Source of the DNA: Roseivirga sp. BDSF3-8
GTDB lineage: Bacteria; Bacteroidota; Bacteroidia; Cytophagales; Cyclobacteriaceae
Length of the DNA stretch: 64,000 bases
Reading direction: 5' to 3'
Assembly: GCF_041449215.1 (NCBI RefSeq)
Contig: NZ_JBGNFV010000001.1
Span: 3,303,001 to 3,367,000, forward strand
Each line of letters begins with the position of its first letter. Position 1 is the stretch's first letter. The notes under the pieces were generated by a model. It made no database searches, was not told the origin of the DNA, and was given only the letters and a program-made list of their open reading frames with translations. Made by a program: the position numbers and the translations under genes. Below, one piece after another: positions 36,285 to 45,376 of the stretch.

Positions 36285-37250
36285 ATGATGGAAACAGGAA
36301 AGGACCTGGAAAAGGCCCGCAAACTTCTTCGTAATGGTGACCTGGTGGCTATACCTACTGAAACAGTGTATGGCCTGGCTGCCAATGCACTGAACCCCCA
36401 GGCGGTCACACGGATTTTTGAGGTAAAGAACCGCCCTTCTTTCGATCCTCTTATCGTGCATATTGCCGGAATGGACCGGCTGAATGAACTGACTACTAAT
36501 GTGCCTGATGCGGCCCTGAAACTGGCGGAGGCTTTCTGGCCGGGCCCTCTTACTCTGTTGCTGCCGCGTAAGCCTGTTATACCGGACCTGGTTACTTCGG
36601 GACTGGACACGGTGGGCATCCGGGTGCCGGATCACGCCCTTACACTTGAGTTACTTCGTGACCTGGATTTTCCTCTTGCTGCTCCCAGTGCGAACCCTTT
36701 CGGTTATATAAGCCCTACGCGGCCGAGCCATGTAGAGGACCAGTTGGGCACTAAGATTCCCTATGTATTGGATGGAGGGCACTGCGATATAGGTATCGAG
36801 AGTACCATTATCGGGTTTGAGAATGAGGAGATCGTGGTATTCCGGATGGGGGGCAAGAGCCTGGAGGAGATAGAAGATGTGGTAGGTAAGGTACAGGTAC
36901 GCGACCACAGTGCCTCTGACCCGCGGGCGCCCGGCATGCTGAAGAGCCACTACGCCCCGCGCACCCGGCTGAAACTGGTGGATATGGAGGACCTGCTGGA
37001 CGAACATCTGCTGACAGAGCGTGTTGCTATTCTAAGCTTTCGCGATAGCTTTCCGCAGATTGAAAGCGAGCGGCAGTTTGTGCTCAGTGAAACCGGTGAC
37101 CTCTCAGAGGCTGCTCGCCGCCTGTTTAGCGGGCTGCGCGAGCTGGACAGGCATAATCCCGGCCTTATACTGGCAGAGCGCGTACCTGACTACGGTCTGG
37201 GCCGCGCGATAAATGACCGCCTGCGTCGCGCCTCGGCAGGTTCGGACTGA
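36285..37250 (+). CDS. L-threonylcarbamoyladenylate synthase (Sua5/TsaC type)
   Basis: 321 residues, long enough for the two-domain Sua5 form. The N-terminal YrdC domain has GDLVAIPTETVYGLAANA, FEVKNRPSFDPLIVHI, FWPGPLTLLLPRK and the SANPFGYISPTRPSHVEDQLG region. The C-terminal Sua5 domain follows APGMLKSHYAPRT. It makes threonylcarbamoyl-AMP for the t6A modification of tRNA. The usual name in bacteria is tsaC or ywlC; the exact symbol is left blank because both forms occur. Confidence 0.92.
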   Translation: MMETGKDLEKARKLLRNGDLVAIPTETVYGLAANALNPQAVTRIFEVKNRPSFDPLIVHIAGMDRLNELTTNVPDAALKLAEAFWPGPLTLLLPRKPVIPDLVTSGLDTVGIRVPDHALTLELLRDLDFPLAAPSANPFGYISPTRPSHVEDQLGTKIPYVLDGGHCDIGIESTIIGFENEEIVVFRMGGKSLEEIEDVVGKVQVRDHSASDPRAPGMLKSHYAPRTRLKLVDMEDLLDEHLLTERVAILSFRDSFPQIESERQFVLSETGDLSEAARRLFSGLRELDRHNPGLILAERVPDYGLGRAINDRLRRASAGSD

Positions 37251-37304
37251 GCCACACGATTATTTTTTAAAAAGAGATTAACCGTCAAACCATTAGACAG
37301 ATAT

Positions 37305-38492
37305 ATGAAAACGGTAGATTCCTACGACTTTTCAGGAAAAAAAGCCCTGGTGAGGGTGGACTTCAACGTTCCCCTGGACAAAGAGCAGCACATTACCGAC
37401 GATACGCGGATACGGGCTGCGGTGCCTACCATCAGAAAGATACTCCAGGATGGTGGCTCTCCGATACTCATGTCTCACCTGGGACGGCCTAAGAATGGCC
37501 CGGAAGATAAATTCTCCCTTCGCCACCTGGTAGACCACCTTCAGAGTACATTTGGTACTACTGTGCACTTTGCCGATGACTGTGTGGGCGAGCAGGCCCG
37601 TGATAAGGCGGCTGCCCTGAAGCCGGGCGAGATCCTGCTGCTGGAAAATGTACGTTTCCATGAGGGGGAGACCAAAGGGGATGAGGAATTTGCTAAAAAG
37701 CTCGCCAGCCTGGGCGATGTATATGTAAACGATGCCTTTGGTGCTGCTCACCGCGCTCATGCTTCCACCACAGTGGCGGCGCAGTATTTTGAAGACCGCA
37801 TGGCGGGATATGTGATGAAGGCGGAACTGGAAAATGCGGATCGAGTACTGGGAGACGCGCAGAAGCCTTACACGGCTATAATGGGTGGGGCCAAGATATC
37901 GGATAAAATACTCATTATCGAAAAGCTGCTGGACAGGGTGGATAACCTGATCATTGGCGGCGGCATGTCATACACCTTCTTCAAAGCCATGGGAGGAACT
38001 ATTGGTAACTCACTGGTGGAAGAGGATAAGGTTGACCTGGCGAATGAACTGATCCAGAAAGCGAAAGAGAAAGGGGTGCACCTGCACTTGCCTATTGACT
38101 CTGTGGCGGGAGACGCGTTCTCTAACGATGCGGATACGAAGGTGGTACAGAACCACGCTATCCCCGAGGGGTACATGGGACTGGACATTGGCCCGGAAGC
38201 CCGCGAGGTATTTGCGGATGTGATAGCCCGGTCTAAAACGGTACTGTGGAACGGCCCGATGGGTGTGTTCGAAATGCCGGCATTTGCTAACGGTACACGC
38301 CGTGTGGCTGAGGCGGTGGTACAGGCCACCGAGCATAATGGAGCATTTAGCCTCATAGGTGGTGGCGACAGCGCAGCGGCTGTTAATACTTTCGGATACG
38401 GTGAGCGGGTGAGCTATGTGTCCACGGGTGGCGGTGCGCTCCTGGAATATATGGAAGGCAAAGAGCTGCCTGGCATAGCTGCACTTAAATAA
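37305..38492 (+). CDS. pgk: Phosphoglycerate kinase
   Basis: 395 residues. Glycolytic enzyme transferring phosphate from 1,3-bisphosphoglycerate to ADP. Motifs: [14 protein letters not shown] near the N-terminus, [60 protein letters not shown] and [10 protein letters not shown] near the C-terminus. It has its own terminator, which overlaps the leader of recQ. Confidence 0.98.
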   Translation: MKTVDSYDFSGKKALVRVDFNVPLDKEQHITDDTRIRAAVPTIRKILQDGGSPILMSHLGRPKNGPEDKFSLRHLVDHLQSTFGTTVHFADDCVGEQARDKAAALKPGEILLLENVRFHEGETKGDEEFAKKLASLGDVYVNDAFGAAHRAHASTTVAAQYFEDRMAGYVMKAELENADRVLGDAQKPYTAIMGGAKISDKILIIEKLLDRVDNLIIGGGMSYTFFKAMGGTIGNSLVEEDKVDLANELIQKAKEKGVHLHLPIDSVAGDAFSNDADTKVVQNHAIPEGYMGLDIGPEAREVFADVIARSKTVLWNGPMGVFEMPAFANGTRRVAEAVVQATEHNGAFSLIGGGDSAAAVNTFGYGERVSYVSTGGGALLEYMEGKELPGIAALK

Positions 38493-38508
38493 TATTCCCC
38501 CATATTGC

Positions 38509-38545
38509 AGGCACCGGCAGCTTTTGCCGGTGCTTTTTTATTTTC
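38509..38545 (+). terminator. Terminator after pgk
   Basis: Stem GCACCGGCA / TGCCGGTGC with a T-run, lying between pgk and the recQ start at 38548. Confidence 0.82.
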
Positions 38546-38547
38546 AA

Positions 38548-40488
38548 TTGGCAAGCTACAGCGATCCACGGCATATACTGCGACAGTACTGGGGCTACGA
38601 GACCTTCAGGCCCCTGCAGGAAGATATTGTACGCGCTTCCCTGGAGGGGAAGGATGTATTGGCCCTGCTTCCCACGGGCGGTGGTAAGTCTGTGTGCTTT
38701 CAGGTGCCTGCTCTTGCTAAAGAGGGCATCTGCCTCGTGGTCTCTCCTCTTATAGCTCTTATGAAGGACCAGGTGGCCCAGCTGAACCGGCGGGATATTG
38801 CCGCCGTGGCTATCTACAGCGGCATGAAGCCCCGGGAAATTGATATTACGCTGGATAACTGCGTCTACGGCAATATCAAATTTCTCTACGTATCCCCCGA
38901 GCGCCTGAAGACGGAGCTCTTTCGGGAGCGCCTGCAGCGCATGAATGTAAACCTTATTGCGATAGACGAAGCTCACTGTATCAGTCAGTGGGGCTATGAC
39001 TTCCGGCCGCCTTACCTGGAGATAGCCGAGCTGCGCGAGTTGCTACCGGAGGTACCCGTCATAGCCCTTACGGCGACGGCGACCCCAGAGGTGCGGGATG
39101 ATATACGTGATAAGCTCGCTTTCCGTACGGTGCAGGAGGTGTTTCGAAAAAGCTTCGCCCGTGCCAACCTGTCTTACTCTGTGCGCTATGAGGATAATAA
39201 GGACGGCAAACTGCTGGAGATACTCCGGGTGGTAAAGGGCAGCGCGGTGGTGTACGTGCGTAGTCGCAAGCGTACGCAGCAGATAGCGCAGTGGCTCACG
39301 AAGCAGGGTATCTCTGCGGACTACTACCACGCGGGGCTTAGCAATGAGCAGCGCGACCAGAAGCAGGATGCCTGGATCAAGAGCCATACGCGGGTGATAG
39401 TTGCCACTAATGCCTTTGGCATGGGCATAGACAAGCCGGATGTACGTGTAGTGGCTCACATGGACCTGCCGGACACGCTGGAGGCTTACTACCAGGAGGC
39501 GGGCCGGGCGGGCCGTGATGAGAAGAAGGCTTACGCGGTGGTGCTGTATAACCAGGATGACCTTGAGGCCTTGCGCAGCCGTGTACAGCAGGCTTACCCT
39601 TCCATCGACTACCTGCGCCGGGTGTATCAGTGCCTGGCTAACTATTATAAGATAGCAGTGGGCAGCAGCCAGATGGAGAGCTATGACTTCGACCTGCAGG
39701 CCTTTGCGCATACGTACCGGCTGCAAGCGCTGGAGGCCTACCACGCCCTGAAAAAGCTGGAGGAAGAGGGCTTTATCCAGCTCAATGAAAGCTTCTATCA
39801 GCCGAGCCGGGCTTACTTTACGATGGATAACCGCGACTTGTACCGCTTCCAGATAGAGCAGGGGGCTTATGATCCGCTTATCAAGGCGCTGCTGCGGCAC
39901 TATGGGGGTGAGCTTTTCAGTACGTTTGTGAAGATAGATGAGAGGCAACTGGGTGGCTCTATCGATAAGCCGGCCGGTGAGGTGGTGCGCATGATGAACT
40001 TCTTGCACGAGCGTGAGGTGCTCATCTACGACCCTAAGAAGGACCGCCCGCAGGTGACGTTCATTACCGCCCGCTTTGACTCTACCAAACTGCCTATAGA
40101 CAAGGAACTGCTGGACCAGCGCCGCAAGCTGAATATAGACAAAGCTGAGTCGGTCATTACCTACGTTACGCACCACCACCGCTGCCGTACGCAGATACTC
40201 CTGGAGTACTTTGGCGAGATCAATGACGATAGGTGTGGGGTATGCGATATCTGTGTGGAAGAGAAAAAGGCGGGGAAGCTTAGCCCCGAGACTGAAAAGG
40301 AAGCCGAAGAGGCTATTATTAACCTGCTAAGTAACAATGGCCCTCTGCTGCCTGACCAGGTGAAGGAAAAGCTGCAAACCGCCCGGCTATCAGCTACGAA
40401 AGCGGAGGCCTTTACCCTGTCTCTCCGCCATCTCATAGAGGAGGGCCGTGTGAAGTATGATGAGATGGGCCGGCTAAGGCTTAGTTGA
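38548..40488 (+). CDS. recQ: ATP-dependent DNA helicase, RecQ family
   Basis: 646 residues if the TTG at 38548 is the start; a TTG at 38524 and a GTG at 38530 lie inside the pgk terminator, so I consider them less likely. No ATG is available. Helicase motifs: GYETFRPLQEDIV (Q-motif-like), PTGGGKSVCFQVPAL (Walker A), IDEAHCISQWGYDFRPPY (DEAH), ALTATATPEV, and GRAGRDEKKAY (motif VI). A zinc-binding RQC part carries CRTQILLEYFG...CGVCDIC near residues 545-575. The tail is short, with no clear HRDC domain. Confidence 0.9.
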   Translation: MASYSDPRHILRQYWGYETFRPLQEDIVRASLEGKDVLALLPTGGGKSVCFQVPALAKEGICLVVSPLIALMKDQVAQLNRRDIAAVAIYSGMKPREIDITLDNCVYGNIKFLYVSPERLKTELFRERLQRMNVNLIAIDEAHCISQWGYDFRPPYLEIAELRELLPEVPVIALTATATPEVRDDIRDKLAFRTVQEVFRKSFARANLSYSVRYEDNKDGKLLEILRVVKGSAVVYVRSRKRTQQIAQWLTKQGISADYYHAGLSNEQRDQKQDAWIKSHTRVIVATNAFGMGIDKPDVRVVAHMDLPDTLEAYYQEAGRAGRDEKKAYAVVLYNQDDLEALRSRVQQAYPSIDYLRRVYQCLANYYKIAVGSSQMESYDFDLQAFAHTYRLQALEAYHALKKLEEEGFIQLNESFYQPSRAYFTMDNRDLYRFQIEQGAYDPLIKALLRHYGGELFSTFVKIDERQLGGSIDKPAGEVVRMMNFLHEREVLIYDPKKDRPQVTFITARFDSTKLPIDKELLDQRRKLNIDKAESVITYVTHHHRCRTQILLEYFGEINDDRCGVCDICVEEKKAGKLSPETEKEAEEAIINLLSNNGPLLPDQVKEKLQTARLSATKAEAFTLSLRHLIEEGRVKYDEMGRLRLS

Positions 40489-40771
40489 CGACTTTTTAAT
40501 ATCTAGGGCTATTATAGTCATTGATAGGGAAAAAGGATAGTTGGCCTAACCTTTTACGTAGGATTTTTATAAGAAAAAGCGTGATAACTCAGGGATAGCC
40601 CGATCTCAGCAATTCATTCTCGCCGTCTTCAACTGATATGAATTGCTACCTTTTCTTTTCATAATTCCTTATCGTTATCAAAGGTCTTGGAAGGTGATGA
40701 GCGCTTCAGTTTATTTGGTAGATTCTAAAAACTTTTCAAGACGAGAATAATTGTGCTACTTTGTATAGTCA

Positions 40772-42067
40772 ATGAGAAAGGAAATGGATAAGTCTCAGTT
40801 AAAATTTACTATTGACGATTTTAGAGCAATCAAAAACGCGGAAATTGATTTAAATGGTATCACGGTAATAGCTGGTGAAAATGGAAGCGGCAAAAGTACC
40901 ATTTCTAAATTAGTGTATCAGTCTTTGAATGTGTCTAGTAATTTTGATGAGTATGTTGACGCCGCAATCAGTAGAGATTTAAGAAAGCACAATCGGACAT
41001 TTGACTTTTTAGGTAGAGAGTATTTGAGCCCGAAAGATTATCTTTTACTTAAAAGATATCTTAACAATGCTTCTCATACAGAACAACTCTCTATGTTCGA
41101 TGAGAATACTGAGTATAGTGATGTTGTTTCTTTTTTAAAGGAAAAAATAGGCAAACGGATTGAGAGTGAGAAGAACCAATACAGAATAAAGAAAATTTTA
41201 TCCAGAATAAGCGAAAGCTATGTTGATGATGATCTCGACTCCGTGTTTGATTTGGTCAATGATGAAATACTTTCGGCACAGAAAAATGCATTAGCACTGA
41301 AGAAAGAAAGAAGTATTGAAATATATAATGAATATATGTATAAATACTTTAATGATTTAAAAGAAGAAAGCTTTAAAATAAAGGAGTTTGGTGAAAATAT
41401 AGTTGATATTAATAATAATAAGTTATTGCCCATTCACTCCATAGAAAAAGTTTTTTATATTGATTCACCTATGCTACTTGATGTTAATAATACAACAATC
41501 CAACATTGGGAAGATTTGCATAACTACATTAGAAGAAATTACCGTAATAAAGAAATCAATAGTAAGGTAGGTTCAATTCTGAAAGAAGATATTATCAAAG
41601 GAGAAGTATCAGTTGATGAGGCTGGTTATAATGAATATACTTTTACGCGGAAAGATGGGAAGGTATATAACTTACTAAATTGTGCTACTGGCTTAAAATC
41701 TTTTTCAATCCTCCAAATGCTTGGAAAGTCTGGTGCTTTTGATGAAAATACTTTAATGATAATAGATGAGCCTGAAGCCCATTTGCATCCCCAGTGGGTG
41801 GTGGAATATGCAAGGTTAATTGTTTTGCTGAATAAAAATCTGGGTGTAAGATTTTTAATTGCTAGTCATCATCCTGACATGATTAGTGCGTTAAAATATA
41901 TATCAAATGAAGAAGGTGTCGAGGATGGTTTGAATTATTATCTTTCAAAAAAATATAAAAATAGCTATATGTATACTTATAAGTACCTAAAGTTAGATAT
42001 TGAAGAAATATTCACTTCGTTTAATATAGCCTTAGATCGTATCGAGCAATATGGAAAGGAACACTGA
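40772..42067 (+). CDS. AAA-family ATPase (OLD/AAA_21-like)
   Basis: 431 residues. Walker A is GENGSGKST near residue 37, preceded by the FRAIKNAEIDLNGITVIAG strand typical of SMC/OLD-like ABC-ATPases. Walker B and the helical cap give LMIIDEPEAHLHPQWVVEYARLIVLL, and a final H motif is in LIASHHPDMISAL. The insert between Walker A and the signature region is long and helical with a Lys/Glu-rich coiled-coil stretch. The sequence is clearly AT-rich against its neighbours. The stop overlaps the next gene by 17 bases, so both are likely one system. Related ATPases occur in Septu, PARIS and retron systems, but I do not assign one. Confidence 0.85.
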   Translation: MRKEMDKSQLKFTIDDFRAIKNAEIDLNGITVIAGENGSGKSTISKLVYQSLNVSSNFDEYVDAAISRDLRKHNRTFDFLGREYLSPKDYLLLKRYLNNASHTEQLSMFDENTEYSDVVSFLKEKIGKRIESEKNQYRIKKILSRISESYVDDDLDSVFDLVNDEILSAQKNALALKKERSIEIYNEYMYKYFNDLKEESFKIKEFGENIVDINNNKLLPIHSIEKVFYIDSPMLLDVNNTTIQHWEDLHNYIRRNYRNKEINSKVGSILKEDIIKGEVSVDEAGYNEYTFTRKDGKVYNLLNCATGLKSFSILQMLGKSGAFDENTLMIIDEPEAHLHPQWVVEYARLIVLLNKNLGVRFLIASHHPDMISALKYISNEEGVEDGLNYYLSKKYKNSYMYTYKYLKLDIEEIFTSFNIALDRIEQYGKEH

Positions 42068-42557
42068 GCTTTTGTATTGTAAAGAAACTACAGAAAATCA
42101 TCCTCTTTCAAAAAAACAAAGGCTTTGTCTAGAAAGGCTATCAAAACTTATTGCCCGTGAGGGTGGCAATGGTAAAAGATTTAAGGATGGTCATTTAGCT
42201 ATAGACTTAGACGAAGTAGAAAAAATGCTATGTAAGTCAGACAAAAGAGATAAACGTAAAACCCCTGACTTAGCTTTTGCAGCTAAGAAAGGTGAAAGAG
42301 CCAAAATGGTGGTTGTTGAGTGTAAGCTTAGGGTGAGTAAAGTTGATAATATTAGTAAAGGCGATTTAGACAAAAAATTTACTACTGCTGTTAGTATATT
42401 AACTAACGCAATACCTATTTATAGCAAGAATTATATTTTGATAAAAAATCAAAGTTTTCAGCAATTGAGGAATAAGCTCATGAGAAAGCTAATAAATAGC
42501 CCAAATTACGAAGTGACCAATGAAGAAAGTCTTCTTAAGTTTTTTCCTCATAATTAA
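42051..42557 (+). CDS. Small PD-(D/E)xK-like nuclease partner of the AAA ATPase
   Basis: 168 residues. The segment TPDLAF, followed by a spacer and VVVECKLR (about residues 64-88), matches the D...ExK order of the PD-(D/E)xK fold. A helix and strand pair (YSKNYILIKNQSFQQLRNKLMRKL) follows. The start ATG lies inside the ATPase gene with a 17-base overlap, so translation is coupled. AT-rich like its partner. I infer an ATPase-nuclease pair in phage defence. The nuclease assignment rests on this one motif, and the overlap with a named defence type is not shown. Confidence 0.65.
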   Translation: MERNTELLYCKETTENHPLSKKQRLCLERLSKLIAREGGNGKRFKDGHLAIDLDEVEKMLCKSDKRDKRKTPDLAFAAKKGERAKMVVVECKLRVSKVDNISKGDLDKKFTTAVSILTNAIPIYSKNYILIKNQSFQQLRNKLMRKLINSPNYEVTNEESLLKFFPHN

Positions 42558-42621
42558 GTACCCTTTCAGATAAGACATTTATCTTGATACTGATTGGCCT
42601 GTGCCCTTCTATCAACTCCAT

Positions 42622-42916
42622 TTATATAAATGTATTTTCCCATCTACAATTCCGGCACCTTTTACATATTATAGTTTGCCTAATGTATGATGGAAGGTCC
42701 TGTATCGTATTTAGCTTCGAATCGTACTCTATAACCACTATCTTTCTTTTGCCAGGGTAAACGGTATATAGGTTATTACCCCCCCTCTTCTTTAAGCACA
42801 AAAGGCTCCTCCAGCCCCTTAATGTGCTTAGCATCGTAAGTGACTTCCTGGGCAGAGGTAAAAGAGGTGAGGACAATGGTAAAAAGCAGGCTGGTGATAA
42901 GCATTTTCAGGTTCAT
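42622..42916 (-). pseudogene. Small secreted protein gene broken at a G7 tract
   Basis: From the ATG at 42916 the first frame gives a signal peptide (MNLKMLITSLLFTIVLTSFTSAQ) and continues EVTYDAKHIKGLEEPFVLKEEGG, then hits TAA. The next frame carries on naturally with NNLYTVYPGKRKIVVIEYDSKLNTI to a stop at 42622. The shift falls exactly at seven G (C on the plus strand) near 42779-42785. With six G the protein would read through as about 97 residues. So this is a frameshifted gene, a sequencing error in the homopolymer, or a phase-variable tract. No family is recognised. Confidence 0.6.
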
Positions 42917-43172
42917 AAGTAAGGTTTAGTTTAGTAAGGGATGGTTAGGCTTTTTGGTGGTTAGTCTGGTTCTTTTTGCTATCAATATCTTCTATAAAGT
43001 TAATAATTTTCCAATTAGGTGACGAATGATGTTTGAACAACTAAACCGGCCTGCGTATACCGTTACTGTATACAGTCTGATGAGAGGTTGCTATTGAGGT
43101 AATTGACCAGAGCTTGAAAATTTGAATATTTACTTTATCTGCTATAAGGCATTGGCAGTGTAGCAGGAGTAC

Positions 43173-43553
43173 TTAGCTTTTATCCGTTATTTTTTTAATT
43201 TTTCCATCCACAAATTCAAATTCGGATTCCCCTTCTATTTCCAGGGTATCGCCAGATTTAAGTCCGTTGGGCAAATCGATAGCTAACAGGGCTTTATATT
43301 GAATGGCAATTCTTACTGTTGAGCCGCTGAAATCCCAGGATTCGATTATTTGTTCCCTTTGTTTAAAATATTGCTTGGCTGATTCTGCCTGTTGCCTGAA
43401 TTCTTCCAAACCTTCGGTCCTAAGATCGACTTTACCATTCGAGATATTTTCGAACACCATATCTTCATCAAGGTTTTGGGTCATTCCTTCTATGTCAAAG
43501 TTATTGTAGGCTCTGACATAGCTTTCTACCATCTTTCTGTATTGTTCTTTCAT
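43173..43553 (-). CDS. SnoaL-like (NTF2 fold) domain protein
   Basis: 126 residues with the SnoaL/NTF2 layout: VESYVRAYNNFDIEGMTQNLDEDMVFEN at the N-terminus, RTEGLEEFRQQAESAKQYF, then three beta strands (VRIAIQYKALLAI, LEIEGESEFEFVDGKIKKI). This fold holds small hydrophobic ligands or acts as isomerase; the role here is not predictable. Monocistronic on the minus strand. Confidence 0.8.
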   Translation of the reverse strand: MKEQYRKMVESYVRAYNNFDIEGMTQNLDEDMVFENISNGKVDLRTEGLEEFRQQAESAKQYFKQREQIIESWDFSGSTVRIAIQYKALLAIDLPNGLKSGDTLEIEGESEFEFVDGKIKKITDKS

Positions 43554-44239
43554 ATCTTTTTAAGTTATACGGATTGATTTTAAGCTTACCATAAGTAGGC
43601 GGATACCTATTTTTTTATGGTAGGTTTATTGGTTCGCCAATATCTTTTAAGTAAAAAAACTACTTAGGGGCATATATCCAAGGACTTTATTACGTTATGA
43701 CACTCATTTTGGGATAATCATCGATTATATTTTCTATAACTCTATTATTCTGTTATTCAAGATTAATCCTCTGCCAGGCAGGGGAAGACGCGATGAATCG
43801 CGCCTCTACGGATTCCCACATCAATAATTCAATTAGTCATTCATTCACTCATCCAAAATTAATCCTGCCAGAGATCCCCTGACTCCGTCATCTGCTAAAA
43901 GGTGGTCTGTAGTACGTCTGCCAGATTGCGGGACCACCTCTATCGGGTAGCGGTGTACGCATTATTTACATGGTTGCCGAAAGGGGGGCTCGCCTTTGTG
44001 TGTTTTGAGTTAATCCGTAATCTTATTTTTTTGAACTTAGTCATTCTGTAACTCAATTATTCTTTTACTCCCCCACTATCAACTTGTTCCGGCGTGGGCA
44101 AGACGCTATAAATTGGGTCTCTACTGGAGGATCATCACTCTGTGATGCCTACCATCGGGTAACCCAATAATGTATCTATGTGCTTACTTTTTATCCGGGT
44201 AATTGGTATTTTGTCAGTTCATTTTAAAACTATTTAGTT
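43554..44239. other. Repeat-bearing intergenic region
   Basis: About 686 bases without a gene. It contains two related imperfect palindromes: 43787-43812 (GACGCGAT / ATCGCGCC then TCTACGG) and 44098-44127 (AGACGCTATAAATTGGGTCT), each preceded by similar ATTC/ATTCA-rich tracts. The first shares its tail with the palindrome at 10832-10860. They look like a dispersed, decaying hairpin family. The precursor-gene promoter region is at the right end. Confidence 0.5.
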
Positions 44240-44392
44240 ATGAAAAAGAAGAATAAACTTTCTCTGAGTGATTTGAAAGTAGCAAGCTTTGCTACGTCTG
44301 AGATTAAAGCGGTAAAAGGCGGGGAGACCAGACCAGAATATACATGCCATCCTGAAGCGTGCAATGGGGATGCTCCGGCTGTGATTGAGTAA
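44240..44392 (+). CDS. Pinensin-like (class I lanthipeptide leader) precursor peptide
   Basis: 50 residues. Leader MKKKNKLSLSDLKVASFATS, then EIKAVKGG, so the Gly-Gly site is at residues 27-28. The predicted core is 22 residues (ETRPEYTCHPEACNGDAPAV, then IE) with two Cys and one Thr before the first Cys (Y-T-C). The leader has the K-L-x-L-x-x-L-x-V-x-S-F-x-T-S pattern of Bacteroidota class I lanthipeptides. A terminator follows 20 bases later. First of three precursor genes in 800 bases. Confidence 0.7.
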   Translation: MKKKNKLSLSDLKVASFATSEIKAVKGGETRPEYTCHPEACNGDAPAVIE

Positions 44393-44412
44393 ACACAGAT
44401 ATTTCTGAAAGA

Positions 44413-44447
44413 GAAAGAGGGCCAGGGCAGGGCCCTCTTTTTTTTAT
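44413..44447 (+). terminator. Terminator after first precursor gene
   Basis: Stem AGAGGGCC / GGCCCTCT with short loop, followed by eight T. Confidence 0.85.
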
Positions 44448-44651
44448 CATATGAATTGCTGGTAACAGATGAAAAGCGGCCAGGCAGAGTCTGAATTATA
44501 GGTGTTGACTATGGACAAGCCATTGTACAGCCGGACTGGTAGGTTCTTTTCTTTATTCAAATTCAATTAATTCTGCAGATTGTCTTTTGGTCAGTCGGTT
44601 GATTGGTTATATTGGGGTTATGCCAAACTAAACTTTTGACTCATTTAGCTT

Positions 44652-44807
44652 ATGAAAAATCGTTTAAAACTAGAAGATATCAGCCTGAAGAGCTTTGTAA
44701 CGGCTGAGCCAATCGAAAAAACCCAGTTGCTCAAAGGGGGAATAGACGAGACAGAATGGTGCTCGCGTGAAATATGGGCTTGCGATAAGACCATCATAAG
44801 AGGCTGA
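44652..44807 (+). CDS. Pinensin-like (class I lanthipeptide leader) precursor peptide
   Basis: 51 residues. Leader MKNRLKLEDISLKSFVTAEP, then IEKTQLLKGG with the Gly-Gly at residues 29-30. Core IDETEWCSREIWACDKTIIR plus a final Gly: two Cys with Thr/Ser near both. The core begins (I-x-ETEWCS) like that of the next gene, so the two are paralogues with rapidly changing ends. Confidence 0.7.
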   Translation: MKNRLKLEDISLKSFVTAEPIEKTQLLKGGIDETEWCSREIWACDKTIIRG

Positions 44808-44869
44808 TCCTGGTAAGGGCTTCTGGGGTTAATTGTGTTTTATTTAATTCTATTATACTTACTATTACT

Positions 44870-45007
44870 ATGAAAAAGCGGATTAAGCTTACCGAAATCA
44901 GCCTTCAGAGCTTTGTTACTGAGGCGTCCAATACTAAGGAAATAAAAGGAGGTATCATTGAAACTGAGTGGTGCTCTCAGGCTGGTCCTTGCGTAAAGCC
45001 TTACTAA
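44870..45007 (+). CDS. Pinensin-like (class I lanthipeptide leader) precursor peptide
   Basis: 45 residues. Leader MKKRIKLTEISLQSFVTEAS, then NTKEIKGG with Gly-Gly at residues 27-28. Core IIETEWCSQAGPCVKPY, two Cys, paralogous to the core of the gene at 44652. A terminator follows 50 bases later. The three genes at 44240-45007 are separate units of the same family. Confidence 0.7.
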   Translation: MKKRIKLTEISLQSFVTEASNTKEIKGGIIETEWCSQAGPCVKPY

Positions 45008-45055
45008 GCAGGACGTGGTATAAAAATTCCTACAATAGACGTTTGATATGTCAGA

Positions 45056-45092
45056 GGCCTGCTTCAGAAATGTAGCAGGCTTTATTTTTTTC
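45056..45092 (+). terminator. Terminator after third precursor gene
   Basis: Stem GCCTGCT / AGCAGGC, then a T-rich run. Confidence 0.75.
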
Positions 45093-45376
45093 TAGTGCCC
45101 TGAGCCCTGCCAGTAAAAACTATCATCAGACTTAAGAAGCATCTTCCCGGAGCAAAGAATAATTTTCAAACCTGCCCTGCTATTCATCTGTTTGTCCAAT
45201 ATTCAACATCTCTTTGACTCAATTTTAAAATTACTAAACAAATTGTTGATACTCTGATTCTTACGTTATAACTTTTAAAGAGCTTCGGATTCATTTTTAG
45301 TTTTTGAGGTCTGGAAGATCAGGCTTGCCGAAGCATTTTTTGAGTATAAAGATTCTATCACTTTTTATTTTCGATC

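Noticed and set aside
39043-40179. 378-residue frame antisense to recQ
   Set aside because: It is a mirror of GC-rich helicase codons; RecQ motifs are continuous on the plus strand.
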